A stretch of DNA of 64,000 bases from Ciona savignyi (lineage: Eukaryota > Chordata > Ascidiacea > Phlebobranchia > Cionidae), in NCBI GenBank assembly GCA_000149265.1, contig CH002078.1, positions 278,027 to 342,026 on the forward strand. Reading direction: 5' to 3'. The translations under genes were made by a program, and so were the position numbers. The notes under the pieces were generated by a model. That model worked only from the letters and a program-made list of their open reading frames with translations, had not been told where the DNA came from and ran no database searches. Positions 22,501-36,000 of this stretch are shown here, in pieces. The stretch's first letter is position 1, and the number at the start of each line of letters is the position of its first letter.

Positions 22501-25500
22501 TAGCTTTCCAAATTGTTGCTCAGGCTACCTTACCCCTTCATGCATTACGCTTTCAATTCTAATTTCTTTCCTTAGCTTCGCCTTTCCTACAAATGGCGGA
22601 CTCGCAGCAAAACGCCGAAGATAGCTGTCCTTCCCATGACATTGTCGACGTATTTACCACCACTTCTGCAGTTACTGCATATTCTGTCGATATGACAACC
22701 CAAGCTCCTTACACCGGTCTCCACCCTGTCGCCTGGCCTTACATCATATCCGGTACCTTCGTGTTTTTGTGTCGGCAAAGTTTCGAGCCCTGGGCCCGTC
22801 CCCAAAACCGTTTTGTATATAATTCGGTATATCAATCGGCCGCGTTAACCGTTCGGCCATTTTTTTATCTTAATTAGTTGCAAACCTATGATGGGCTCGT
22901 TCCTAAGACTGTTCTATAAATAGGTTGCTTTAATAATTCGGCCACACGACTATTTAAGTACTTTCTTCTTTATTATTTATTATTTTTACTGTGCTCAGTG
23001 TTGATCCCATGATGGGCTCGTAACTTAGTATATTTTCTTATATATTGATTTGCTAAATGTATCGTTGTGTTAACCATTCGACCACACGACCGTTCAGGTA
23101 CCTTCATGTTGATAATCGGTTTTATCATGATCATTCTCGCCATCTTGCGGATGGAAGATAAAGTTCGAATTGAGCACAAGATGACAACAGAGGAGCGCTT
23201 TGAGGAACCCCTAAAACAAGTTGTTTGGTTATTCCTTCCGTTAAGCGGATATTACTTTACCATTGTAGCGGTTGAAGTTGTATATCAAACATACATCTAC
23301 TCCATCGCGCTATGCTCGGAACTGGCGTTATCGGTAAGAAATATTACTTTTTCTAGATGGCTGCTAGATAGGTATGTTCTTGGGCAAGGCACTTTACGGA
23401 CATTGCCTGAACCCAGCGGATTAGTGGGTTCTACCAAATTGAAGGAACGTTTCTATCATACACAACACACTGCAATAGCTTCGGTAACTCGACGGTGGGC
23501 GCGAGGTGATCTGACGATTGCCCGTGTGTTAACCCCCCTACTTTTCCCATCCACGGGGATAAACATTAATATCCTATCCTATCCTAATATACGTCAACCA
23601 TGTCAAAAACGGTCTTAAGGTCGATCCTTTTAGGAGTTCGAAATTGGGCTGGCTAAAAATACACACAACTCATTAGCAGGCAGCTGGGTTCGATCACATT
23701 ACCTTTTGCTTGATGGAGTACACGCTATAAGTGCGACAACGTTTTTTTTGATATTTGAAGTATCTTATACAGGTTGTCGACGCATCTAATCTAAACGTGA
23801 TATTCTGGGCTGGGTTTGGGGTTGGGCGTGCGGCTGGAATAATGTACGCCAGTTTCTTCGACCCCAAAACAATGATTATATTCGATTTAATTGGGACCAC
23901 TACAGCTCTGGTAAATATACCACCAAATTCCCTGGAAGAATTCAGTAATAGTGTTGATATTCTTTCAGATAATCATGTCAATCTTTGGGAAATTTATTCC
24001 CCTCGTAGTGTGGTTTGTTACTTTTTACGTCGGATTATTCGTCGCTACCTTTTATTCAACAGGTATGTATGTTTCACTTAATACATAAAGAAATGTAGCA
24101 ACAAGAAAGTACAGGGAAGGTTCTGATAATTGTAATGAAATAAGGGCTACATTTTGGTGATTAACCGCAAGGGGATTTCCCATGAGTATAACGAATTCCA
24201 TTCTAACATTATGGATAGTACTCTTCAAATTAGTTCTGGAGCAAAAACTGTTAAAACCCAAGACGTTCCTTTAAAAAAAGCATTAATATCAACTAAGTTT
24301 GGATTATTAAGAAGCCGTCAGTGACTGCTGAAATTAAATAATATAGTTTATTCATGTTTATCCATGTGAATAGAAAAACCATGGGTTAACACACGGGCAA
24401 TCGTTAGATCACCTCGCGCCCACCGTCGGGTTATCGGACTTATTGCAGTGTGATGCGTATGGTTTACATGTTCCTTTGAGTTAGAACCAAAAACCCAATT
24501 CTACCATCCAACGTAAGTTCAGTGCTTTGCCCAAGAACAAAACAATCTACCTATCGATCAGTTTTGAACCTGAACCCTTTGCCTAAAAGGCGCCGCACTG
24601 ATCCACTAAGCTAATCGGTCGGAAAATAACCGTTTTGTTAAATATGGTTGAACAACGAAATGTTTTGTAAATATGGTTAAACAACTAATTGTTTTATTGA
24701 ATATGGTCGAACAACGAAATGTTTTGTGAAATATGGTTGAACAATTAAATGTTTTGTTGAATATGGTTAAACAACTAAATGTTTTATTGAATATGGTTGA
24801 ACAACTAAATGTTTTATTGAATATGATTAATCAACAAAATATATTGTTGAATATGGTTATACAACTAAATGTTTATTGAATATGGCTGAACAACGAAATG
24901 TTTTGTTGAATATATTTGAACAACAAAATGTTTTGTTGAATATATTTGAACAACGAAATGTTTTGTTGAATATAGTTGAACAACTAAATGTTTTGTTAAA
25001 TATGGTTGAATAAGTGAATGTTTAGTTGAAAATGGTTGAACAACGAAATGTTTTGTTAAATATGGTTAAACAACGAAATGTTTTGTTGAATATGGTTGAA
25101 CAACTAAATGTTTTGTTGAATATGGTTGAACAACTAAATGTTTTGTTGAATATGGTTGAACAACTAAATGTTTTGTTGAATATTATTTTATAATAGTCTT
25201 ACATGGCACTGGTTTCCAGGGGTTTCTTGGGCATCAAGGATAACCAACATGTCATCGACTTACATCTTTGTATTCGCGACTGGAAACACCATCGGGCAGA
25301 TGGTCATGCAGCCAGTCGCCGGCGCTTTATTCGATTCCGCTCCATTCAGTGTGGTAAGCCGTGTGAACGAATAGTTTGATCCGAACGCTTTCGTCTAACA
25401 AAGTCCGGCCCGTTGGTCTTACGGTTAAGTGCGCCGCCTTTCAATAGAAAGGTTGAAGGTGCGAAACTGGTCGCTAGCTAGTCGGTTGTGTCCTTGGGCA

Positions 25501-26020
25501 AGGCACTTTACGGACATTGCCTGAACCCAGCGGATTAATGGGTTCTACCAAATTGAAGGAACGTGTCTATCATATACAACACACTGAAATAGCTCCGGTA
25601 ACCCGACGATAGGCGCGAGGTGATCTGACAATTGCCCGTGTGATAACCCCCTTGGTTTTTCCATTCGTGGGGATAAAGATGAATATCCTATCCTAAAGTT
25701 TCGGTTAAGACACACTTACATACAAGCCATACGACTGTTACGAATTTAAATAATTTCACAAAAACAATCTTAAAGACGAGTCAATTAGTTTTCAAAGCTT
25801 CGCGAGTTCAAAATAATAGTGAAAAGATTTTTTGTCTGTGTAGATATACCAGCTCCTGACATTAAGCGTTGCTGCCATCTTGTTCTACATATGGATGGAA
25901 ATAGCTGGGCGTCGACACCTGCAGAAATCTCTGATGGCGCAATCCACTTTCAAATTGGCAGAATCCGAGATTGATTATGATACGATTGATGCCGAATCCA
26001 TAAACAAAACAAAATTATAA
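19503..26020 (+). CDS. Major facilitator superfamily transporter, MFSD4-like (NaGLT1 type), 10 exons
   Basis: Exons: 19503-19622, 19819-19996, 20466-20582, 21645-21752, 22576-22752, 23098-23333, 23773-23910, 23969-24062, 25220-25353 and 25844-26020 (TAA). They total 1479 nt, 492 aa, with all phases consistent. The N-terminal half has GPTLLYLADNVHASV and MFTGRSAGFWVGSAIFG, then LQLWGEEKSRPFVQSFHF and FSVGALLAPVV. This GPTLLxLA / MFTGRxxGFxxGS / LWG...P..QxxHFxFxxGA pattern is that of MFSD4A/MFSD4B, whose B type is described as a sodium-dependent glucose transporter. A long variable loop between TM6 and TM7 (exon 5) is typical of this group; exons 7-10 carry the C-terminal TM bundle (GRAAGIMYASFF, FATGNTIGQM). 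The substrate is not readable. Intron 5 is built of SINEs (see findings). Introns 4 and 8 hold minisatellites. It lies between two SLC6 genes, but there is no sign of a shared role. Confidence 0.87.
20780..21310 (+). repeat. Diverged fragment of the satellite-bearing element, without the array
   Basis: 20780-20960 matches the element leader (ACTAAAAATGTGCCAACCACTTGTG, TTTGTTTTTGCAAGCAGAAAC), and 21195-21260 matches its end (ACATGCCTGTCACCAGCGTTACG plus an A-rich tail). The satellite array is missing, so this looks like an array-less or collapsed relative inside MFSD4-like intron 3. A further end-like piece lies at 22335-22400. Confidence 0.5.
21428..21527. other. Assembly gap (100 N)
   Basis: A run of 100 N in intron 3 of the MFSD4-like gene. 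The round length suggests a placeholder of unknown true size. It lies next to an array-less copy of the satellite-bearing element, so a collapsed repeat is a likely cause. Confidence 0.95.
21775..22145. repeat. 27-bp minisatellite in MFSD4-like intron 4
   Basis: About 13 copies of a 27-bp unit (core ATCCAACATAAATTCTAG, then TTTACCTTT variants). As 27 is a multiple of three, the minus strand shows a false open frame of a repeated nine-residue unit. There is no other sign of coding. Confidence 0.85.
22766..23096 (-). mobile_element. Three head-to-tail SINE-B copies in reverse, filling MFSD4-like intron 5
   Basis: Each copy reads in reverse as ...AGTTTCGAGCCC...(GACCGTTTTTGTATA)...TCGGTATAT...CGCGTTAACCRTTCGRCCA(CACGAC). 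Their tRNA-like heads fall near 22860, 22955 and 23094. The last head runs directly into the splice acceptor TTCAG at 23097. Almost the whole 345-base intron is SINE, bordered by GGTACCTTCRTGTT on both sides. Confidence 0.75.
23360..23590 (+). mobile_element. SINE-A copy in MFSD4-like intron 6
   Basis: TTCTTGGGCAAGGCACTTTA, ACCCAGCGGATTAGTGGGTT, CGACGGTGGGCGCGAGGTGA and a tail of CCTAT repeats (ATATCCTATCCTATCC). Confidence 0.75.
24365..24632 (-). mobile_element. SINE-A copy in MFSD4-like intron 8
   Basis: In reverse: CACCTCGCGCCCACCGTCGG, AGTGCTTTGCCCAAGAACAA and AGGCGCCGCACTGATCCACT. It abuts the 30-bp minisatellite. Confidence 0.7.
24640..25195. repeat. 30-bp minisatellite in MFSD4-like intron 8
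   Basis: About 18 copies of a 30-bp unit (AAATGTTTTGTTGAATATGG then TTGAACAACT), more uniform towards the 3' end. It ends about 25 bases before the exon 9 acceptor at 25219, so the array abuts the splice region. Confidence 0.85.
25405..25700 (+). mobile_element. SINE-A copy, near full length, in MFSD4-like intron 9
   Basis: Complete from the tRNA-like head (CGTTGGTCTTACGGTTAAGT, GAAACTGGTCGCTAGCTAGT) through GGGCAAGGCACTTTACGGAC to GGGGATAAAGATGAATATCC. A useful reference copy. Confidence 0.75.
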
Positions 26021-27028
26021 AATTCAAAAAAACAATTGCTTTTTAAATAATAAAATTATCGTTTTATCGTGTTCGTTCAAAGAGTCTGCGAAATACCTTT
26101 CAGTATTAAGTAATATACGATTACGCAATTGCTGTCAAGACCGGTTGATTATACCATATTAACTATTTTTTTCTAGTTCACCCATACCTTATTTTATTAT
26201 AGCAATGGTGAGATAATTTAAATCTTACAATTCTTTGTCATCTTGCTTACAATTCTTTATTTTTTTTTACAACTTTTCCATCTATTTTTCATGCACTGCT
26301 TTTATTTTAAATTAACTTTATTGGGATGACCAAATATTGACAAAAAGAAAGAATATAAAGACAATTGTTAGATAGTCCTAAATTTGTGTACGGGTTAACA
26401 TATGTATTTTTTTAAATTATTTTATACTATTATGATGGTACAAATGGGAGACATTGCTTATCTTATCCCTATGTATGAGTATCGCACGCGCAATCGTCAG
26501 ATTACGGGGCCCATCGTCGGGTTTACAGAGCCATTGCAGTGTGTTGTGTATGGTACCATAGGTTTTACTAGAATCCATTAATTAACCTAGTTCAGCTAGA
26601 TATAGTGACTAGGTGCAGACTTTAGATTTGTTTTACAACAAAACAGCCTTTAATTTGTTACTATGTATTGATAAAATGTTCAAGAAATGTACAAAGAGTT
26701 AAAATTGTATAAAAGTAAATGCTTACGCAAGATATGATTTTAAGGAATCATAGAACATTTTAGATAAAACACATATGACCATTAAAAAGTTGATAGGCAG
26801 AGAATGCATGAATTTGTACCCAAACAGTTTGAATATAACATCCAAATTTACCTACAAAATCCAACAACACAAGAAGCATCGACCATTAAAAGGTAAAATC
26901 AGTAGAAAGTAAATAAATTTAATAAATGAACAAAGGATTATGGTATTTAATTCACCAAATATATACAGATAAAACCTAAGCTAAAGGTAAGCATGTGCGC
27001 GATAATATAATGTTCTAGAAGGTTAAAC

Positions 27029-30000
27029 TTAAGATTGCGAGGGAAACGCATCTGGAAGTTTGTCAGTCACTGTTTGCGAATAAGCAGGCAATGGGTTCTC
27101 AATGTAGCTACTCGCCTGGAGTCCAAAGTCAGGACGTCCTTCCCCGGTCAAGTAGTCGTAGTTATAAGTTTTGTCCTGTGGTCCCCATTTTGGATCGGGT
27201 AGGAATAACTGTAATAATAAACACAAAACAGATTAGCTTGGTGGGTTAGTGCGTCGCCTTTTGCTCGAAGGGTTGCAAGTACTTAATTGGACGCTAGCTA
27301 TTTTTATACAACACAGTGCAGTAGCTCCAGTAACTCGACGCTAGGCGCGAAATGAACTGAATGTGTTAAACGCATGAAGCGTTATCATCCAGGCAATGTT
27401 AACCTGGTTTTAAGTGGTCTAAGTGTTTCTATCCCAGCACCTTTTTATTTTTTTATATAAAATACTGTATAAGAATTGAAGTCTTGCTAACCATTCGGTC
27501 ACACGACCGTTCATCCTAATGCTCTTTTAACCGACAGTGTAGGACTTAATCGCCTTAGCTATCCGGCCAAGCGACTAATTTTAAATTCAAACAAAATTAC
27601 CTTCTTGATAGATTCCCCTTGCATGCGTGCTCGTATGATCCTGTATACCATGTAGATAGGAATGAGGGCAACACAAGTGACAGACATGCATAACCCAAGA
27701 TCGTCAGCCCATTTCGGGTACACATACCCTCCGACACTTATTGGGACAGAGTTAATGCCAGAGTATATGATGACAAACTGTAAAAGTAATGAAATATGAG
27801 AAATTGTTAAACATTTCTCTGTACTGGGTATAAGCGAGGCGTTTTGGGGTTAATTCGTTGTTTTATAGCGTCAGAAAAATACTCCTCGCTTTGCCCATGT
27901 CCAGCTCGGTCTGGAAAGACTAAATAAACTTAAAATACGCATAAAAATAAATGTGCGAAAATGCGTTTGAAATATGTCCGACCGGCGATCTGATTGCCTG
28001 TGTGTTAACCTCCTTGTTTTTTCCATTCACGGGGATAAACATGAATATTCCATCCCATCCTAAATATGTTTTTCACCGATTAAGAAATTATATTAAATCT
28101 AAGTCTTACCAATAGCAATCCAGGTGTAATAAACATCCAGTTGATTCTAAAGTACCAGTTGGGGTTAAAACCAATCATCATTTTGATATCCTTCACCAGA
28201 CGCCATTTGTATGTAAAGAAGAATCCTAAGGAAACCAGTAGATTGTTAAAGAAGCCTAAATCGTTGGAGGTTATCGGTTGGACATCGCGTATATTCAGTT
28301 TTTTTAATTGCACATTAGTTAAAACCAAATTTTATATTAATTTTATAATTACATGATAAAAGGCCTCCGTTATAAAGATATAAGAAGGTTATAACGTCAG
28401 CTAATACATATATGCTTCTGCATCGAACAATAGAACATTCCCATTTTTAGACAATGCGTTCTCTACACTACAGTTACAGAGCAAAATACATCTACTTACC
28501 ATAACCCCAAGCCGCCACGATACTTAAAATGAGTGAGTTGATAAGCAAGCCATAGTAGGCAGAATACCAGTTGTACAGTTCAAACCAATAAAGACCACCC
28601 TAAGAAGAGAAAGGTTAAACGTTTAGACCTGTAGTGTGTTAAACCCTCGGTCGATAGGTGTTAGGATCGAAACCGGTCGCTAGCTGGACGGTTGTATGTT
28701 TATGCTCGAGCTTTGTAAATAAATTAGAAAAAGACGAAAAGAACGTCTCAGTCATGTTTAACACACCGCCCAAAAGCTCATTTTACTATGTCGTTTAATG
28801 CCAGGCTGTGCGTTTTACCATCAACAAAAGCAATCTATAAGTCTATTCTTACTTACTTCCGTAACCATCAGAATTCCCATGAGAAAACAAACGGTACATA
28901 TTCCAGCCGTAAACAGAGTTTTATAAGGACGCAATAGTTTCGGGAATTCATCCATGAATCCAGTAATCACAGTTTCCACCATTGCAAACTGCGAATTATA
29001 AACATCATAATACATGAATGTCAATGTAATACTGTACACAGCACACAAGACAGATGATAGGATTAGAATAGGATATTCATGTTTATCACCGTGAATGGGA
29101 AAACCAAGGGGGTTAACACACGGGCAGATCACCTCGCGCCCACCGTCGGTTTACCAGAGCTATTGCAGTGTGTTATGTATAATTCACACGTTCTTTTAAT
29201 TTAGTAGAACCCATTAAGCCGCTGGTTTTATGCAATGTCTGTAAAGTGCCTTGCCCAAGGACACAACAGGCTAGCTAGCGACCAGTTTCACACCTGCAAC
29301 CCTTCGGTTGAAAGGCGACGCACTTAACCACTAGACTAACCTGTCGGACTTACTGTACACTGCACACAAGACATACTGCACACGGCACACAAGACAAACT
29401 GCACACGGCAGTCAAGACAAACTACATACGACAGGTAAGACAAACTGCACATGCCACAAAAGACATACCGCACACGGCACGCAAGACATACTGCACACGG
29501 CACGCAAGACATACTGCACATGGCACGCAAGACATACTGCACACGGCACACAAGACACACTGCACACGGCACGCAAGACATACTGCACACGACACGCAAG
29601 ACATACTGCACACGGCACGCAAGACATACTGCACACGGCACGCAAGACATACTGCACACGGCACACAAGACACACTGCACACGGCACACAAGACACACTG
29701 CACACAAGACAAACTATACATGGCAGGCAAGACAAATTGCACACGACACGCAAGACAAACTATACACAGCACAAGGACACAACAGGCTAGCTAGTGATAA
29801 GTTTTACACCTGCAACCCTTCGGTTGAAAGGAGACGCACTTAATCACTAGACTAACCTGTCGGACTTACTGCACACTGCACACAAGACATACTGCACACG
29901 GCACACAAGACATACTGCACACGGCACACAAGACACACTGCACACGGCACACAAGACAAACGGCACACAAGACAAACGGCACACAAGACAAACTGCACAC

Positions 30001-33000
30001 GGCAGTCAAGACAAACTACACACGGCAGGCAAGACTTGCTGCACATGGCACAAAAGACAAACTGCACACGGCACGCAAGACATACTGCACATGACACGCA
30101 AGACATACTGCACACGGCACACAAGACAAACTACACACGACAGGTAAGACAAACTGCACACGGCACGCAAGACATACTGCACACGGCACACAAGACTCAC
30201 TGCACACGACAGGTAAGACAAGACAATCTTCCAGGTTTAGTTATATTTAGCAATTACCTGACTATCCAGACCCAGTGTTAACAACATGAAGAAAAATAGA
30301 ATTGACCAGAGTTGAGGCGCTGGTAGTAATGAAACTGCCTCTGGGTAGATTATAAAAGCCAAGCCAGGACCTAAAAATATAAAAATTGAAGCAACAATTT
30401 TTGACTGGAGATATTTTCATGTAACACTAATTTTTAACTTGTAAATATTTCTTTAGTAACACTAACTTTGGTAACTTTTGTATTTGTGAATATTTTTCTT
30501 TATCATCACTGTTCTTACCTTGGTTGACGACATCTTCTACATTCAGATTCAGCTTGTACGCCATATGCCCGATGACAGAGAATATGACAAACCCCGCAAA
30601 AACGCTGGTGGCGCAATTGCCTATGGCAACTATAAGAGTATCTCTGTGAATAATAATAAGTTGATTTAATATATATATTTGATACAACCTGCAATTCCAA
30701 GTAAGAAAATTAGATTGCTTAATTAATAAATTAAGTGGGAAAAAATCACGAATTAATGTATAAAGATTAACTTAATTTTTAATATAGTTTTTCGAAAATC
30801 CATTGGCAAGGAGGTAAAGTGCTTGCTACGCTTTATACAAGCAACTCGTCATTCTTGCTTAATAAAAATAAGTACCTGTAAATATTATTTATGAACTTAT
30901 TGTAGTTTGTTGAAGTTTTGGAGAATAACCATTTGTTTAAAATACATTTAAAAGCTCTAGTCATTCGTAAACATGGGGCTTTGCTTAAAAATAAGTACCT
31001 GTAAATATTATTCCTGAACTTATTGTACGACGCAAAGGTAAGAAGACCACCAAAGGACGTCCCAAGCGAGTAAAAGATCTGCGTGGCGGCATCTTTCCAG
31101 ACCTAACACAAAAAAATGATATGCTTATTGACGTGGATGGCAAAACCAAGGGGGTTAACACAAGGGCAATCGTCAGACCGCCCTCCGAAGGGTTAAGGAG
31201 CTTTTGCAGTGTGCTGTGTATGATTAACAGGTTTTTTTATTTAGTACAACCCATTCATACGCTGGGTTTAGGCAATGTCCGTTAAGTGCCTTTCCCAATG
31301 ACACAACCGACCAGCTAGTGCGACCAGTTTTAAACCTGTAGCCCTTCGTCTCAAAGGCGACGCACTAACCCACCAAGCTAATCTGCCAGACGAAATTGAA
31401 AAATGTTTAATCGTAATTAAAAATCGTCTTTACCTTTGCAGTGCGCAGCTTATCCCATTTTGGCGTGACGTAGAAAACAATGCCCCGTCTAGCTCCATCC
31501 AGTGTACACCCACGCACCAGAAGAATGATTAAAATGATGTATGGAAACGTTGCCGTGAAGTAGACCACCTGGGAAGAAGGTTTGCATTAACACATAATGC
31601 AAAGTATTTAATAATTTTTAAAATGAAGAAAAACTAAAAATTAAATATATCAAAAAGAAAGAATAATAAGTTCATATTTTGTCCACATGAATGAGAAAGG
31701 GAGTTAACACACGGGCAATCGTCAGATTACCTCGAACCCACCGTCGGTTTCCCGAGCTATTGTGGTTTGTTGCGTATGATTCAGACGTTTCTTCAACTTT
31801 AGAGGACAACCAATTATTCCACTGGGTTCAACCAATGTCCGCTAACTACCTTGCCCAAAGTAACAACCAACTACTTCCAAATGGACAATCGTTCGTCTGA
31901 AAGGCTACGCACTAACCCTCCAAGACAAGCAAAAAGAAATATAAAATTTTATTAAGGTTGATATTTAGAAGCCGATTCTAACCTTCCCGGAAGACTTAAC
32001 TCCCTTGATAAGACAGAAGAAGACGATGAGCCAAGCCAGCAGGAGACAGAGTACAAGATCCCACAACACAGTACCCGGGTCACCGATTCCCTCGCTCTTG
32101 TTTATTCTCAATACCCGGTTCCTGGGGGAAACAATCCGTTCAACAACATAATTTTGGAATGGGGTTAATGGGATACGTCATTGCCTTGTGTTCGTTTTTA
32201 AGGGTGAAAATGAATGTACAGTTATCACATAAAATAATGTTTAGAATACGGACTTTTCTACAGTTTTTACTTATTATATATCCCTGCATAGAATGGGGTG
32301 GGTCAACTGTTTGTTTTAAAGGATGGAATAACGAAGGGGTTGTAGTTTAGTTTTAGTTTATTCATTTTTTGCCCCAGTTTTTAAAAATGGCAAACGAATA
32401 TAATCACGATACAGGAACGGGAAAAGACGGCAAAACGAACAGTCGTTAGAACACGTCAGTAAAAAAAGATATAAATTAATGAATGTAGCGGACGCGGCCG
32501 CCAAACCTAGGTAAATGAACGATTAAACAAGTTGTAAAATAATAGTTTGACACTTGATAGGATACAAGCGTCACAGTTTATGTTTAACCATCGTAATATT
32601 GATCCGGCCGAAGGCTTTGTCACAACCGACTACTAAGTTTTTTTTTATTCACTACTTTTTTTGTGCTATAGACAGGGGAAATCGTCAGATCACCTCGCGC
32701 CAAACGTTGGGTTACCGGATATATTTTAGTGTGTTATGTGTGATTAACACATTCTTTCAATTTAGTAGAACCCGTTATTCAGGCAATGTCCGTTAAGTGC
32801 CTTGTCCAAGGACACAACCAACTAGATAGTGACCAGTTTTAAACCTGCAACCTTTCGACTGAAAGGCGACGCCACTAAACCACCATGGTAACCAGGCAGA
32901 ATATGTAATACAATTATAAAAAAAACTACTGTTTTAAGCCCTCTATATAATCACCTCCAATACTCTTCGCTTGAGCTAATTCGTTTCACTTTCGTTATGT

Positions 33001-36000
33001 TAGATGCGAATGTGCCATTGATCTCATCTGGCATGTATGTTGATGTGTAGATTGGGTCCTCAGTAAAGTTAGCCACAGCTGGCATGGGCGTTGTAAGGTC
33101 AGTAGTGCAATTAAGACCGGTGCATGTTACCTAGGATGTAAAGTAACGGTGGGTTAAGTTTAGTTTTTTCACAGAAAATTAAATAAATTACAGAAAACGA
33201 ACAGGAAAAGACGGCAAAACGAACAGTCGTTGAAACACATCAACAAAAAAAAGGATAAAAATAAATAAATATAGCGGACTCCGCTGCCAATTAAATAGTG
33301 ATGCATGACTGATTAAAGTGAACAGTGGCTTAGATTATTGGCTGGGTTCAGGTAATTTCCGTCAAAAGCCTTGCCCAAGGACAAAGCCGACTAGCTAGCG
33401 ATGAGTTTCGAACATAGACTTACATTAGTTTGTACGCATGAGTTGACATTCCAATCCTTCCCACAAGACGACGTCCACGGAAGAACCGACTGAAACGACG
33501 CGAACATGTAGAATAGCGACCACGCGATTATGACGTTATAATAGATAGCGACCAGAAAAGAAACGACCATCATCCCGTAACCGATGCCTGCGATGCAAAT
33601 AGGATAAGATATTCATGTTTATCCCCGTGAATGGGAAAACCAAGGGGGTTACCATGCGGGCAATCGTCAGATCACCTCGCGCCCACCGTCGGGTTACCGA
33701 AGCTATTGCAGTATGTTGTATATAATAGACATGTTCATTCAATTTGGTGGAACCCAATAACCGCTGGGTTTAGGCAATGTCCGTAAAGTGCCTTGCCCAA
33801 GGACACAACCGACTAGCTAGCGACCATTTTCGCACCAGCAACCTTTTGAAAGGCGACGCACTTTATTAAAGGCAATGCACTTTAAACCGCCAGACTAACC
33901 GGCCGGAACTGAAATAATGTTAAATAATGTCCAGTTCTGTATAATAATGTTAAATAATGTCCAGTTTTCTATAATAATGTTAATATCCCTAGTTTATTAT
34001 ATAATGCCCAATTATAAACGATAAACACGAAAAACGTTAAGAACGTGTTAACCATAAGTTGACAGTCCAGTTTGTATTAATAACCCGAGGCTAAAATAGC
34101 CTTCATTAAAAGCTTAATATGTTTGTTTATTTATGTTTTGTAAATATTTTATTCTCTGGCATTACCGATTTATTTATGTAGCATTAGAGTTAAAACAATG
34201 GGCGTTAGTTGGCACTAAAGAAAAATACGCTTTTCGATGGAAATACCTTTAAAAATGGGACTGGCCCTCCAAGCCGTAATAACTCCGTATCCTGAGAATT
34301 GTCCGAGCGCTAGTTCGATCATAAATAGCGGAATTCCGCAAAACGTCAGCATGATCAGATAAGGTATGATGAATGAACCTGGGAAATAGAAGATATTTAT
34401 GTCCACTTATCGGTCTTATGACGTCACACTGAGTAATATGAGGGAGAAATGGTAAGAGAGTTGTCATTAATCCCCGCGTCACATATTTACGGACTTTCCA
34501 CTCATAATCATACAAACTTAGTTGACCGTACTATCCCCAGGCCTTCAAGCGATACTCGCCTTGTAAAATAAATTAAATCCAACCAATAATTTAATAAAGG
34601 AAAGTTTTTACAATTAATGGCGATAATGTTCATGCCCGGCTGCGTATAGCTTAGTCAGTTACATTAATGTCATTTAAAACTGCCGGCTTAGTCGGCTATG
34701 TCCTTAGGCAAGCTACTAAAACAGAAATATATCAATCATACACAACACACTGTAATAGCTCCGGTAACCCGAGTGCGCGAGGTGACGATTGCACGTGTGA
34801 TAACGCCCCTTGCGTTTTCCAATCACGTGGATAAAACACAAATATTACCGTGGCCGATTCATATACCAAACTTTTATAAGTAAAAGGACGAAGAAACAAG
34901 CCTATCTTAGGTTCGAAATTAAGTACAGAAAGAAAAACATAAAAAAATACAAATATTACGAGTGCGGTATTGAAATTACATACCTCCTCCGTTATCATAT
35001 GCCAAGTATGGAAACCTCCAAACGTTCCCAAGACCAACGCAATACCCGATGCAGGATAGAAGGAACTCCGCCTGGTTCGCCCACATCCCTCTTTCTTCTC
35101 TATCCTCTGCCTCATCGAGCTCATGGTCGGTCGGAGTCTGATGAGATAATGATGTTAATAATATGTGAAAATGTGTAGATGACATAATTATTGTTAATAT
35201 GTGGAGATGAGGTAATGATGTGAAGATATAGAAGTGTGGAGATGTGAGGTTTGGGGTGAATAAAAATGTAAGCGGTTTAGAAGAATGGGGAGATTACAGG
35301 AATTCGTCGGATATGATAATAAATTCATGTGAAGATGGTAAGTTATGATAGTTGGGCAGAGTCTGATGAGACAATTATGTGAATATGTGGGAATGTGGAG
35401 ATAGGAGGTTTGGGAATTGAAGACTAGTCTAAGGGTTTTAGAAGAATGGGGGGATTATGGGAATCCGTCAAACTTTGATAATATGATTATGTGGAGATGA
35501 TAAAGTTACGAGTATTACTGTTGGGGATTTAAGAAAACGTTAAAAAACGTAAAAAAAATTCTTATTTCATAATTTTTATAAAAATTTTCATTCAAAATTT
35601 TTATAAAAAAATTCTTATTTTATCATAGAAATAAAGTTGGGAAAATATAGTTATGTGGATATAAAAAGAGATAGGCCGACACCAAGAAATAAAGTTGCTC
35701 ATTTGACAACAAACTGTTTTAAAACGAATTAATATAAGTAAATAAGTATGCGTTGTCTATAATTTATACTGAGCGTGGAAAGTCGAGTAATTTGGTTATT
35801 TTATTTTGTTTATCACAGAAAACCCTATCAATTGTACCGTATAGTTGTGTCGTATCACTCCACTCTACTACCAATTATCAACTCTACCACCAATTATAAC
35901 CAGAGAAAACTGTGTTTAATATTTTACGATACGCTTCATTTTTAAACTAGGAACCCGTTGCTCCACCCGTAGAAGTAACAATAATTTTTGCATTTTATGT

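Noticed and set aside
24640-25195. CRISPR-like regular repeat array
   Set aside because: The 30-bp units are head-to-tail with no spacers, in an animal intron: a minisatellite.
29336-30281. Several overlapping Cys/Val-rich open frames on both strands (up to 130 codons)
   Set aside because: They are read-throughs of the 23-bp minisatellite, which is open in all phases because 23 is not a multiple of three. They lie inside an SLC6 intron.
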